A stretch of 64,000 nt of DNA from Eretmocerus hayati (taxonomy: Eukaryota; Arthropoda; Insecta; Hymenoptera; Aphelinidae): assembly GCA_029851415.1 (NCBI GenBank), contig CM056741.1, positions 163,667,685 to 163,731,684 of the forward strand. Direction: 5' to 3'. Both the position numbers and the translations under genes were made by a program. Below the pieces are notes generated by a model. The model was not told where the DNA came from. It made no database searches and saw nothing but the letters and a program-made list of their open reading frames with translations. Of the stretch, positions 1 through 12,500 are shown one piece after another. The stretch's first letter is position 1. Each line of letters begins with the position of its first letter.

Positions 1-337
1 AAGGAGGGGGTCAGCCTTCGGGCCTTCGGGTCACGGATTTGCCTGAAACTCTGGGAATAGTCTTCTTTAGCCCCAAAAGAAGATACCTAAAGTAGCGCTT
101 GCCAACGCTCAAGCGTTCCCTGAGCTACAGCATACGACCCATGCATTACAGTATACCCATATTCATCAAAAATGGTATATATAGATATACTGTAATGCAT
201 AGGTTTTAGCCTGTAGCTCAAAAACGCTTGAGCGTTGGCAAGCGCGGTTTCGGGTATCTTCTTTTTGTGCCAAAAAGAGACTATTCCCAGAGTTTCAGGC
301 GAATCCGTAACCCGAAAACCTGACCTCTCCCTCGTTA
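1..337. repeat. 337-bp foldback (inverted-repeat) element
   Basis: The left arm (about 1-165) and right arm (about 170-337) are near-complementary over their whole length. Shared blocks include GGATTTGCCTGAAACTCTGG, GCTTGCCAACGCTCAAGCG, GAGCTACAG and ATGCATTACAGTATA. The loop is only a few bases. The left edge may be cut by the window start. No coding capacity; typical of a non-autonomous hairpin MITE, superfamily unknown. Confidence 0.8.
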
Positions 338-504
338 GAGGTCCCTATCACCAAGTGTGGTGAACATGTTTGATATTTCTTCCTTATAGTAGCTGCCCAA
401 CGATAAGAGGCATTTCCGTGTAAATACACACTCTAGCCCGAACATGAAATCTTCTCTAATAGTCGGCCATGGTCCAAGGGCACAATATCTGGATTTCGCA
501 TCTC

Positions 505-2995
505 TAGTCACTTTTTTGACCGAAGCCGAAGGCGAGGGTCGGCATTATAATCCTCACGAAGATGCAAAATTCACGTTTGGTTACCGCGTATTGTTCGATA
601 TATTTGACACACTGTGCGTGAAATGTACAATTTCGATACAAGGGTGGAAAAATAGGTTTTACACCCGTGGATCAAACTGTGTTTTTCGACAAACTGTGCG
701 AGAAAGTGGAAAATGAGTGCGGAAAAGACACTTTTCCGCAAAGCGTGTTGAAAAGTATCTTCGCACTGATTTTCAACTTTCTCTCTCAGTTTGTCGAAAA
801 ACATAATTCGATACATGAGTGTGAAACATATTTTTCGCACCCTCGTGATTAGAGACCCTCCAGGTAGTGATCTGCGAACGGCCGGGAGGAGCGTATAAGG
901 AACGCGATCGTGAAATGTATATTCCTCGTTCCCATACATATGTAGCGGGGGCCGTGTGTATTTTGAATGAGATTTGCAGAACCGATGGACTTTGCAGAAC
1001 CGAGTTCCAAAAACCTCTAAACTGCTTTCGCAGATCACTTCCTGGAGGGTCTCTACTCGTGATGATTCCAACCCTCGCCTACGGCTTGGGCCGGAAACCC
1101 ATCACTCGGACGCTAAAAAAATTCTTTCGCAATTTTCCGATGTTTGAGTGCCTACAAAATTGCGAAAAATAACTTTCGCGCCTCGCACACGAGGTTCCCC
1201 GCTTCCGAGCGACCATTTCAACCCTCGCCTCCGGCTCGGGTCAAAAACCGATCGCTCAAAAGCGAGCTACAACCTCATGAACTCGGTGCGAAATATACTA
1301 TTTCGAAATCATGTGCGTAAAGTTAGTGCGTAAGGAACATTTTTCCGTGCGTAAAGGAATTTTTGCGCACGGAGTGCGTGAAGACCTGTGCGTAAAGTCA
1401 CCAACAGTGCGTAAGGTAGGTCTTTACGCACTGGAACGTATCTTTACGCACTGCCGTATTTTCTTTATAGCCTGATATTCTACAACATCTCTTGAAGTTT
1501 CTGCGTTGTTTAGCAAAATGATCTCTGTCTTGATTCTGTAGAATCGGAGTGCTCCAATCGTTGATTCGAAGCTGCCCAAAGCAGGTGTAATGACTTCTTT
1601 CACTCGATAGGATGAAAACTTATGAGCTCTCTAAATTGTTATACTCAGTCTTGCTCTCTCGATAAGTCCATACGATTGAAATATCCTGGTCGGTCCATCG
1701 AATTGAACATGGAAATAGTTCACTTCGGTGGATCATGAATTTAATTGAGTTCAATACAATATATAGACCTTTTTGGAGTGCTTCCACCGTGGTTTCGGTG
1801 GTTTGAAATCTACCTTGGACCGTACGTCCAAAGGGAATGTAAATTCACTTTTCGGATACTTCGCCTCAAAAAATAGTGTCGGCGATGTATTCATATTCTT
1901 TTATAAGAAAGAATCCATAGGTTTCGGAATCGCTTTATATCCCGTGTATTCAGAGCATTATTATTATCATTAGAATTGTCCAAGTTCTTTCTATTGAACC
2001 ATAGAAATGGCATATTATTTCATCAATCCGTTGATTTATTCTTGCCCGTCCTTGACGATATTCATAAAACTCTATAATAATTTTCCTCGAAATTCAGAAT
2101 TGATATTATCTTATGAACTTACATATTTCGGATCTTGTCCACTATTTGTACTTTTGAGGATTGAGATCGATATTTTCAAGCTATGCGGTAACATATGATA
2201 TATCAAACAAAAGATCTTTTTCTGATACATTTTCAGAATTTTTTTCCAGTCGGGGGGCTCCGCCCCCTGGACCCCGCTCTGCGCCCTTTTCCTCCACCTG
2301 CCCCGATCACGATTTGTTTACTGGCGTATGAGGTGACCGACAGAATACTAACTTTCCGCACAAAATTTCGAAAAATATCGTACGCAACTCTGTCGAAAGG
2401 TTTCCGCACTCGGAAAACTTTACACACGAGATGTGAATCTTTACGCACTGGTGAGATTCTTTATGCACGAGCCGCGTAGCGGCGAGTGAAAATCTGTACA
2501 CTCGTGTGTAAAGATTTTCACTCGTGCGTAAATCCAACTTTTTGACATCGTTGCGTAATATACTATTTTGCAATTTTCTGATGTTTGGGTGCTTACGAAA
2601 TTGTAAAAAATTGTATTCGCAACTCGTTCATGAGGTTCCCCGCTTCCGAGCGATTATTAAACCAATCACTCAGAAGCGAGCTACAACCTCATCCTCGTGA
2701 TGATTCCGACCCTCGCCTACGGCTCAGGCCGAAAACCCATCACTCGGACGCGAAATAGTGCATTTCGATACAAAGGCGTAAAACGTTTTATTCGCGTCCG
2801 AATGATGGGTTTCCGTCCCGAGCCGCAGGCGACGGTCGGAATCATTACGAGGATACGAATAATAAGTTTCACGCCCGTGTGTCTAACCATACTTTTCGAT
2901 AAACTGTGAGTAAAAGTCGACAAACTGTGCACAAAGTGCACTTTTACGCACAGTGTGTCGAAAAAAAGCTTTTACACCCTTGTATCGAAATGTAC
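505..2995. repeat. Mosaic of palindromic and inverted repeat motifs, unclassified
   Basis: Recurring modules appear in both orientations. One is a GATTCCGACCCTCGCCTACG-type module, ending in CCCATCACTCGGACGC, at about 1059-1114, 2699-2752 and inverted at 2796-2862; a degraded copy is at about 518-565. A second is a TTCCCCGCTTCCGAGCGA...AGCGAGCTACAACCTCAT module at 1192-1278 and 2634-2693. A third is GTGCGTAAAG and its complement CTTTACGCAC, clustered at 1315-1455 and 2400-2540. A fourth is a TTTTCGACAAACTGTGCG type at 680-900 and 2890-2965. No open frame looks functional. It may be a satellite-like or complex transposon remnant. Confidence 0.7.
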
Positions 2996-3000
2996 TATCA

Positions 3001-3683
3001 AAGATGAGAAAGAATGCTAACTTTCTGTGGACTTCAATTCTTCTTTGAAGCCTTCCTAGTTGCACAAACAGCTGATGTAATTTGAAGACTTTCGAGGAAA
3101 AAACGTTTTAACTCGATCAGCTGCAATTTGGATGCGGATGAAGATAGAACGATCTCACAGCATGTTGAAGGGCGAAAAAAATCCCATTTGCAATGATTTT
3201 ATGATTATTTTTCACGTCATGAGAACAACAGTGTAAGAGCTCTCAAAGTAGCCAGATTCTCAGATTTTCAATGAAATACGGGTGAAAACAGCAGAAAATG
3301 GCAAAAAACTACGGTTTTCGCTTCTTTGAGAGCTTTCACACTCCTGTTTGCACGATGTAAAGAATAATCAAAAAATCATTGCAGATGAGACTTTTTCCGC
3401 TTTTTAAGATGGATTTTGTGAAATTGCTCTATCTTTATCCGCATCTGAATGGTTGCTGATAGAATAAAGAAGATTTTTTCTCGAAATCCTTGAAATTACA
3501 TCAGCTGCTTGTGCAACCAGGAAGGCTTCAAAGAAGAATCTAAAACCACAGAAAGTTAGCATTTCTTTTCATCTTCAAAATGCTTTTTTCTTAAATCCCT
3601 CTACGTTGATCTGGGCTCGAGCAATCGACGTTTGAGCAAGAAAGGATTCTATACCACCTTTTAGGAATTCTTGCACGGTACTG
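3001..3683. mobile_element. TA-flanked mariner-type MITE, left end truncated
   Basis: A near copy of the element at 23350-24123. Shared blocks include AGATTCTTCTTTGAAGCC-like arms, GTGAAATTGCT and the terminal segment ending CACGGTACTG followed by TA (3684-3685). The left terminal 107 bp present in the other copy are absent; homology starts abruptly at 3001 next to the palindromic mosaic. The two arms of the element are complementary to each other, so it folds into a long hairpin. Confidence 0.75.
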
Positions 3684-3689
3684 TACTAT

Positions 3690-6181
3690 CCCACACCTCC
3701 CAATCCTTGATCTGTGTTTGATCCAGGTCCTGAGGGACTTGGACATGTTCATAGTTATCTAACTGTGAACCGTCTTTTGCGTGGCCAAGAAAACTTCTGA
3801 GGCCAACAAAGCTTTGATATGCTTGTGTCTCATAACAAAATGAATGAAGTCAGATCATTTCAATAAATTTATTGAAATATTTGATTTGTTGAGTAATGCG
3901 GGTAAACGAGGAATATTGTGCTAGAATCTAGAATTCTTACAAAAAAGTGCAAATCATATAAACGATCCATTCTCTTCTCGATTTCATCACGATTCAATCA
4001 TGTCATCCGTCAGTTGATACGAGAGCTGCAGTACACTCGCATGAAACTGATGGCTAAAATCCCGAATGACATCCTCTTGTCATACCGCGAAGTTAATTAT
4101 TCAATTTTCTCGGTAGAGCTTTGAGGAATCATCATAATAGTCTATTCTCAAAGTGACAGTCGACACTCGTTATTGTGAACGAGCGCTGCTAACGAATTGG
4201 TATTTTGGCTTTTCCACGTTCGTCAGTTGTCGAAATTCAATTCGTTTAATCATCAATGCTAAATGAGTCTCTGCGAAACTTGTCAGACTTTTTACATCCC
4301 TGTGAGCGAGGTACGAAAATAAATCTTGTGGATCGCTTGTGCTGTGCTAGATGAGATGACAAAAATCATTATTTGGTGGTTTTGTCTTCACACGAATTAT
4401 TCCAATCTCTACAGATTTCATGTACATTTCTAGTTCCATACGCGTAGTTCTTATTTACGGTTTTTTCAAAAAAAAATTTCGAAATATTACTCCAGCGAAA
4501 GGTTTGTACACGCACAGTGGCTCTATAAGGCGGAGTTTCAAGAAAGAAGAATTCTGTAAAGTAATATTCTAGGTACCTTTAGGATAATTTTCCAAAAAAA
4601 ATCAAAATCTTTCGTCGCCTGGTTTTGAAATGAAGTTATTTTGTGGAAATGCACAAAATCGTGTGCTCACATGTATAAAAGAATCGGATCCACCTTGGAT
4701 AATTGAAAAGACTTCAGGAAGAAGTGCAAGGATTAGCAAAGTTCTAGTGATATTTTTCTTTTATCTGAAAATTTCACAGTAACTGTTCCTATTCCCTGGA
4801 TAAATGCGTACACATCGTCTTGTAGGCTCTTGAAAGAGCTACAAAAAACTATTTCACTTTTTTAGGATAAAAGTTATCCCTTCTAACTAATGACGGAAAA
4901 ACACAAAAGAGATTACGATAAACTGCGATAGAGGCAATTTTTTACCTATCATGTATGATGGAAAAATCGAAAAAACGACTCTATTCTCAAACCCACCGAC
5001 GAAAAATTTGGATTCTTCTTGGAAAATGATCACGGGGTAACTTAGAATCACACCCCACAGAATTTTTTTCTAAACCTTCCAATTTTCTCAACATTCAAAT
5101 CTACCGTGTGTAATAATAAAAAAATACTGCCCTTCAATTAGAAAGATTCTTCATTCATCAAGAAGTATACATTTAAGGTTCCATTTGAATTACTTGATTT
5201 CAATAAACAAAGTTTCAAGCACAGAATTGTATTCCTGATAACAAGTTAACTAACCACGAATTAATTTGATACTCTTATCAAAGGTAGACTACTTCAATTT
5301 TCCCGGGTCACCTTCTTCTCTACTGACAGCATCAAGGTATTCCCTATCAAAGAGAAACTAGAGAAGAATCGAGAGTGCCTTTTGCGTGGGGGGCGGTCGC
5401 GTATATCCCGAATTATCAACAATGCGAACTTGAATCGGATTGTGATAGGAAATTGTAGAGACACAGAGCGAGGGTTTGAGTGCACTAGAGTTGCATTCGT
5501 TCAGGCATTTGTCATTGCAAAGAGAGTAAAACAGAAGCAGCATCGTGGCACTTGATTCCTCAAAGTCGAGAGTTCTAAACTCAACGAGATATGAGTTTCA
5601 AAGCATCCTATTTTAGCTCACGATAGGAGGTATAGCATAACGTTTGCAACTCAAAATTTTATTGATTTAATCTCGTTACCGCTCCAATTCGTATTTTGGT
5701 AATAAAATTCACCCATAAAAAAGCTTGCCCATAGGCCTTCCTAGTACCTTTTTACCTAAATCAAGAGACTTTTTCTTTCTTTTCCATTCCAATGCTTTGA
5801 CCCGAGGATCTAAACCTATTTCCTTTTTACTCCTGTATTGAACTGTAGATAACCTGTAACCCAGTTTTGCGTAGAAAATCGTTTGAATCCGAGGCTATTT
5901 CTCTGGAATAGTGGGCAAAAGCAGGCATGAGCATCAAATGTAACGACCCCCCAGTCGAGAAAATGGAATAGCCTGTAGCAAAACGAGCTGTTTCACACAT
6001 GTATGGAGTGTCGTTGTACGATTTTCTCTCACTATTCAGAGAGTAGGGATTGAGGGGTTGATCCGAAGTGATATGTACATACATACATAGATGCCTGACA
6101 ATCAAATTTGGCGCGCCCATTCTGTTCTGAATCGTGTTTACTACCCTTGATGCTATCACATGTTATACATGTGTAGGCGTA

Positions 6182-6225
<44 letters not shown>

Positions 6226-6449
6226 GGTGAGTAAATGCGAAGCCGGCTAATACGATTGATCCATGTGCTTACTCCATGCAGGCACTATTCCCCAAAGCCA
6301 TTTCACACTCAACACAAAGAAAATCTCATTTAATGGTCTATCATCCCACGTGGTTGGTATCCCTCTTTCGTCGAGTGATTTTGCTCGTTAACGAGCTTGG
6401 AAAATTCGTGATAATGAGGTTTTGCCTCTGTTTTGCTTTCTGTTTGCAG
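3690..6449. other. No recognisable gene; probable upstream intron of Gprk1
   Basis: AT-rich sequence with only short, random-looking open frames. A (GT)n microsatellite lies at 6186-6216. Because the kinase gene enters the window already in its second or later coding exon, this stretch is inferred to be intronic. I found no sequence resembling the conserved GRK2 N-terminal exon. Confidence 0.5.
6186..6216. repeat. (GT)n microsatellite
   Basis: About fourteen GT dinucleotides run to 6212, followed by GCGCGC and more GT. It lies in the presumed intron 250 bp upstream of the first visible kinase exon. Confidence 0.95.
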
Positions 6450-6526
6450 TGTCCGCAGCGTTATGCACAAGCATATGGAAAAAAAGAACGAAGTGAGCTT
6501 CGATAGGATATTCAATCAAATGTTAG
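6450..6526 (+). CDS. Gprk1: Gprk1 exon: start of RGS-homology region
   Basis: The acceptor is TTTGCAG and the donor GTGAGT. It encodes [20 protein letters not shown] onward (25 residues). The first base completes a codon begun in an exon upstream of the window, and the last base begins a Gly codon finished in the next exon. This block is nearly invariant in GRK2/3 proteins. Confidence 0.93.
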
Positions 6527-9500
6527 GTGAGTAAATCAATATTTCATAAAATTATACATATTTCTAGTCGAACTTCAAAGAATCGTATAATTTTAGTGAG
6601 ATGTTCGAATTGCGATGAAGGAATCTCGCCACGTAAATTATTGAGATTTATAAGGAATCCCTCAGTAGGTTTCCAATCAATCATTTGAATTTTGGTGAAC
6701 TGACCGCTATCGGCGATTAACTTATGTTCACCAGTCAAATGATCCTTGAAAAGTTGTCGAATTTTGCCATACCTTACAAACTAAAAAATATTACAAACAG
6801 GAACAACTAATGGAGGCTGTGGTATTTCAATAATGGATCATCATTTTATGAGTGGTTCCGCGGAAACTTCGAAATTTTAAAGTCGGAAATGTGCCAAATC
6901 CAAACCCGCCAATTTCAAATGCTCTAAGATGTGTGTTAGTACGAATCAACTCATGCACGAATATAAGAATTTCGACTCGTTGGTATCATAGAGATAGCAC
7001 GGATGAAAAATTCACATTGATTGAAAGAAACGGAGTGAGCAGAATGTCAGGCAAAATTGCGCCACATAACGGATTTGCTCACCGTGCTTACCAAAAGTGA
7101 TTTCCCGGTCCTTGGAAGTGTGGAATATAATATTTCACGTGTCTGCATGACGAGAGTCCCAATGGACACACCACGGTTATTCGTACTCACGAAGGCCGAA
7201 TAAAGAAAAATACTACAGGGCACGAATCTGCCATTTCCACCGTTTTTTTCATAAATTTTGATGGTGATCTTGGGTGAGGAGACTAAAGCTAGAAAATACA
7301 TCGGAAATAATTTGTGTGGTTTTTTTTAAAGGGTTCTCAGAACTCAATCGAGGTGGTTTATAATATTCCAACATTTCCGCAATAATGCCTCTCATGAATG
7401 TAAAGATCCATCATCAAAAATGGACCCAAAGTCGAGGTATTATCTGATGATAACAATGTCTACTAACTGATATCAACATTGCATACGCTGTAATTAAAAC
7501 AGTAAAAGATGATCCCGCTCTAATGGCCTGATCAAATACAGGCCCTTCGTATTAGTTGAACTCACTTTCATAATTATACCCTCTCCCTAATTTTTGCAAA
7601 TGAACTTATTCTCATGAAATTCAATGAAAATAATCTTGATTTTCATTGACTATTCACCGCCCGCCGACCAGTCCAAAATTCACTCACTCAAGGTGTACTC
7701 AATAAATATCAGGCCTGATAAACATTCATTTTGGATCTTGCAGGTTATCGATTATTCAAAGACTTCTGTGAGAATTCATGTGATGAACCCGTACCGGAAC
7801 TTAGGTTTTACGAAGAAGTAAGTTGATTACTCCATATGAATGAGAAAAAAAAAATTATATGCATCTTCATTCGTACTTTTCACTCCGAACGATCTTGTAT
7901 CCGTGAATAATTTTGTTCTCAACTAAATGAACTCCAATTCTGCCCTTGAAGAGACATTGTCATTACCTAAAATTTTACTTTAAAAGTCTCATTATGCTCA
8001 GGCAGTCTGATTTCGAACAAATTGGGTGATACCCATAGACGCATATAATTTTTCTGTCTAAACGGGTATGGCGTTTGTTTGACCTAATTCACTAATTTAT
8101 CTTGATTCTTACAGATCAAAGCATTTGAGAAACTCGAATGCCTTGAAGAAAGGAAAAAGCATGCCCGAGAAATTTATGACAATTTTATCATGAAAGAATT
8201 GTTATCGCACACACACGTAAGTAATTGTAATGTTCTCGTCTGGTTATTTTCTCTACAGTTTTTTTTTTGTTAGAGACTTTCTCTTCTCATACTTCTTCGT
8301 AAATTGATCATGAAGATGGAGCTTAAATCAAGTATCTGAAAAAAATAGATCTAATGAAACCAGATATTGTTGCCAATTACGTGTTTTGATTTTTTTTCTT
8401 CTTATCAAAATTCTTCTTATCAAAATGAAAACGGTGATCTTAAATTGAATAGAATCACACAGTTATGAGTCTACTAGTCACATAGTAGGTGTGAGGAAGT
8501 TCAAAGATATTGAATCATCGTACTATTATTATAATGAGGTTTTTAGTTGAAAAATGGAGCTATTTTTCCTTATACAAGATAATTGAGCGTCATAAATCGA
8601 TGATTGCATGTTATTATTTTTCAGGACTACTCTCCCGATGCCGTACAACACGTACAAGAATATTTGTTGAAAAACGAAACACCCGTCAACTTATTCGAGG
8701 TGAGAATTTGCATTTCATTTTTACATTCTCTTTTTGTCAGCGACGAGTTAAATTAAAAAAGTATTAGTGACGTTCTCACACACTGCAAAAAGGACTTTCA
8801 AATTGATATGACCCCTCGAATGTCTTTGACCAGAATCTCTCAATTCAACCAATTATTTTTTTTAATGAAAAGTTGTTCCGCAGAATCAGAGTTCTCACTC
8901 TTCAAATGGGAAAAACTATTTTCCTCTTATCTGAGACGAGAAAAATGTCGGAATTAAGCAGAATGTTATTGAATAATACTGTAGATATTGGTAATGCAGC
9001 CTATGAGCTCATCTTTACTTCATTCTCACAATACTGATTGGAATTGACCATCAGTAATTTCTCTCCGAGTATGAGCCAGGGTTTCGTGCATCTTATCAGA
9101 AAAAAATTGTTGACGTGTGCCTTCTTCTTGGAATAACGAATATTAGTCATGATGATACGATAACTCAAAATATGCAATAGATCGTTAAGAAAAAGATAGT
9201 ACATGCAATAAGTTGATGAATTTTTACCTTTTGATCATAATCTTTAATACTGAAACATCAACAATGATATTTTATTTGTTGAATTTAGTGTTCGAGACAA
9301 CAGAAATCATTGTTTTCTGTTTCAATGACAAAATTCTGCATTATTCCAATATTTTGATGGAAAGTTCGATTCAAGAACTGCGTAATTTTGCCTTATTGAA
9401 GACGAGAATAATGGAAAATTTTTTTTTCTATTTCCAGCCCTACATCGAAGAGATTTTCAATCATTTACGTGGTGAACCATTCAGAAAGTTCCTTGAGAGG

Positions 9501-12500
9501 TAAGTTTGCAAAGTTTTCAACAGCATTCGCTACTGATGGCTCTTTCTGATATCTCCTGTGATTCATGAAGAAAAGAACAATGTCTCTTCTGTAAAAAGAA
9601 CTTTTTCAAACAATGAGACGGCTTTCTTATCGGTTTTAAACTTCATTTCAGTGATAAGTATACCCGCTTCTGCCAATGGAAAAACCTCGAACTGAATATC
9701 CAGGTGAGCATTTGATTGAAAAATTATCTGTTTCTATTAACTAGACTCAATTCAGACTTCACAGATCGACTATAGCATAACTGAAATCTCGAGGTCCGTT
9801 AGAAAATCCCATTTCATAGTCTGATTGCGAATTCTGTTGCACAACTTATCATCTGATCTCTACACTATTACTAATTGTACAGATTTAACTTCAAACTTCC
9901 TCCCTTGGTTGTAATCATCCTAAAATTTTCATGCAAAATCATATAACGGGCAACCTTACTTTGCAGCGCTGATATGCATAGAAATAATGTACAATGATTC
10001 TCAGAATTGCTCTACTCTAATTTTTTTGATCAACTACATCGGGATAACAGAGAGCTCTTACTGAATCTTACTTTCTGACACTTAATTTTGAAACCAAGAG
10101 GTATTGAAGTTTCATGCAAGGGTAGCTTTTTGAGTGCAATTCCACTCCACTCGAGAAGTTTCACAAAATATTTTCATAATTTTCCAACAAGATCAAAATC
10201 CTCTTGGAACCATTCTAATGAGATTTTTGAGCCAAGTCAAGAAAGATAATTCAAGTTTGAAAATATTTTCGTAATCGAAACTTATTAGTTTAGATTGAAG
10301 GATTTTTAATCTTGAGCACGCTGAACTATCTTCCAAGTTGTGGCATTTGATCACCAAACTTTTGCATAAAGTTTCCCCATTAACCACCAAAATTTCCCTG
10401 GCTCTTGGGGAAAGATGGATCGTAAACTAGTTGCACTTGCCCCACATAAAAAGCTCACTGACATGTTAGTACATCAGTAGCTCCAATTTGCGGTTTACAC
10501 ATACACTTACATTAAAATTCCTCCAAACCGTAATGGTACCTCACAAGCACACCCTAAATTCATTTCTACCCTCGGAGTTTACCCATTTGCATGATAATTT
10601 ATTCATTAAGATATTTTACGCCCGTCAAGTGCTTCTCCTGAGCTTCGCGTAAAATGGCTAGGATTTTCATCAGAATGTGAGAAATTTCGCTTGTCTTACA
10701 AACTTTCTCATCTCTGATCATCATACCACCTTTTTATCATTCTCAATCATCAATTTTATGATTCAGTGAGTAATCCGAGGGATACTCGGATTTTAAATTA
10801 TCTGTGATTATTTTCGCCCAAAACACCCGAAAAATGTGAAAAATTTCTGAAAATTTACCGTTAAGGGAAAGAATTCATTCAATTTCAAACCAAGATAAAA
10901 TATCAAAAAGAGAGTAAAATCAAACATTTTTCAAAATTCTACTTCCACCATTTTTCATTTCACTTTGATCAGGAAAAGTTGTTCTAAATGTCAGAAAAGA
11001 ATTTCTCATTGAACCAAAATTCGGTAGTGAATCTGAATGATGATTGAGAATTTTTTTGGTTACCAACAGCTGACGATGAACGACTTCAGCGTACACCGGA
11101 TAATCGGTAGGGGTGGATTCGGTGAGGTATACGGTTGCCGCAAGGCTGACACAGGCAAGATGTACGCAATGAAGTGCCTCGACAAGAAGCGCATCAAAAT
11201 GAAACAGGGTGAAACGCTTGCACTCAACGAAAGGATAATGCTTTCGCTAGTCAGTACGGGGGTAAGTTAACCATCATCAAACTATCTTCTCTCCTTCTAC
11301 CCTTAATTAATACATCTCTGTAAATGTAAATTGTACCATAAATTGGTTTATCAAGTTGCTGGAATTCCTCGTTGCTACAGCTCGTTAATTTTTTCTTCCT
11401 TTGCAAGTTCATTCCTAAGACGATTAGCTTCTACCGCAGATTGGACCAAGGCATTTTTATATAGATATGTATACATATAAGAAGGTAGCGATTTTTCAAG
11501 TGTCTCTGGTGGGCAAAGATTTCTCTTCTTCTATTTCCAATTGACGATATCGTGGAGGACGCGGGTCAAGAATTGTATAACTGTATAGTGTGTCAGAGCT
11601 CTTTGAGAAATGATGCGCCCTCAAGATATAAGGATATATATCCTTTAGATTCCCACAACCTGGAGTGAGAAAGAAGCTTTTACGTGAGATGTGTTGGCTT
11701 GCGCGCACGAGCAGGATAATGGAACGTTGGAGAATTTTTCATTGTCACTTTAAAATGAGTTCGAGCCACGCTTTCGACAGCCTCTACTGTATAGCGCCAC
11801 GTCTCGAGAGTCACGGCTTTTTCGATGTCTATTACGACTCTGACTGATATCTTATCTTGACCAACACTATTTTTTGACGACACGAAATCTTTTCACATTG
11901 CAGATTCAATTTATTTCACGATTGACATTCATTTTGATTTGAGAAAACGAGCATTTCTTGGAGCATCTTCCTCGTGTAAAGTTCATTTCACGTCATATCC
12001 TTTTAAAGGTCTTAGCTTCAGTCCAATTTAACTCCATGATCGGATGGCCTAGAAAACGTGGCTATCAGATGATTACAATGAGTAAGTGGTGACTGAATTT
12101 TTTCTCCATTTGCAAGAATCTATTATTTTATGATCGAAACTTTGTACATCCAAATGGTTCGAAAATTTTGGTTTTCATTGAGAATCAAAAGATTCTATTA
12201 GAGCTATCCACTAATCTTTTGAGATAATTCCCTTTCATAAGGTAAGTGTACGCAACTTGACCGCTTTAAGCCATTTTCTCAATAATTTTCGATCAACTCA
12301 ATATTTTTCAAGGTACTGTAACTCACTTCAAAGCTTGTCACAAGACCTCTGAATCTAGCTAAGATACGTATAATATTGATGAATCGGGAACTTTCATTTT
12401 CAAGAGTTAACGAAAGTGTGTACCCAACTTGCTTTAATCGTCAAAAACAATTTCCCATCCGTTTTTATCACGGTGCAACCTCATTTGGAGTTTCTCGCTG

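Noticed and set aside
1..6449. Search for the conserved GRK2 N-terminal exon
   Set aside because: No stretch encoding the conserved MADLEAVLADVSYL-type start followed by a donor was found; the exon must be upstream of the window.
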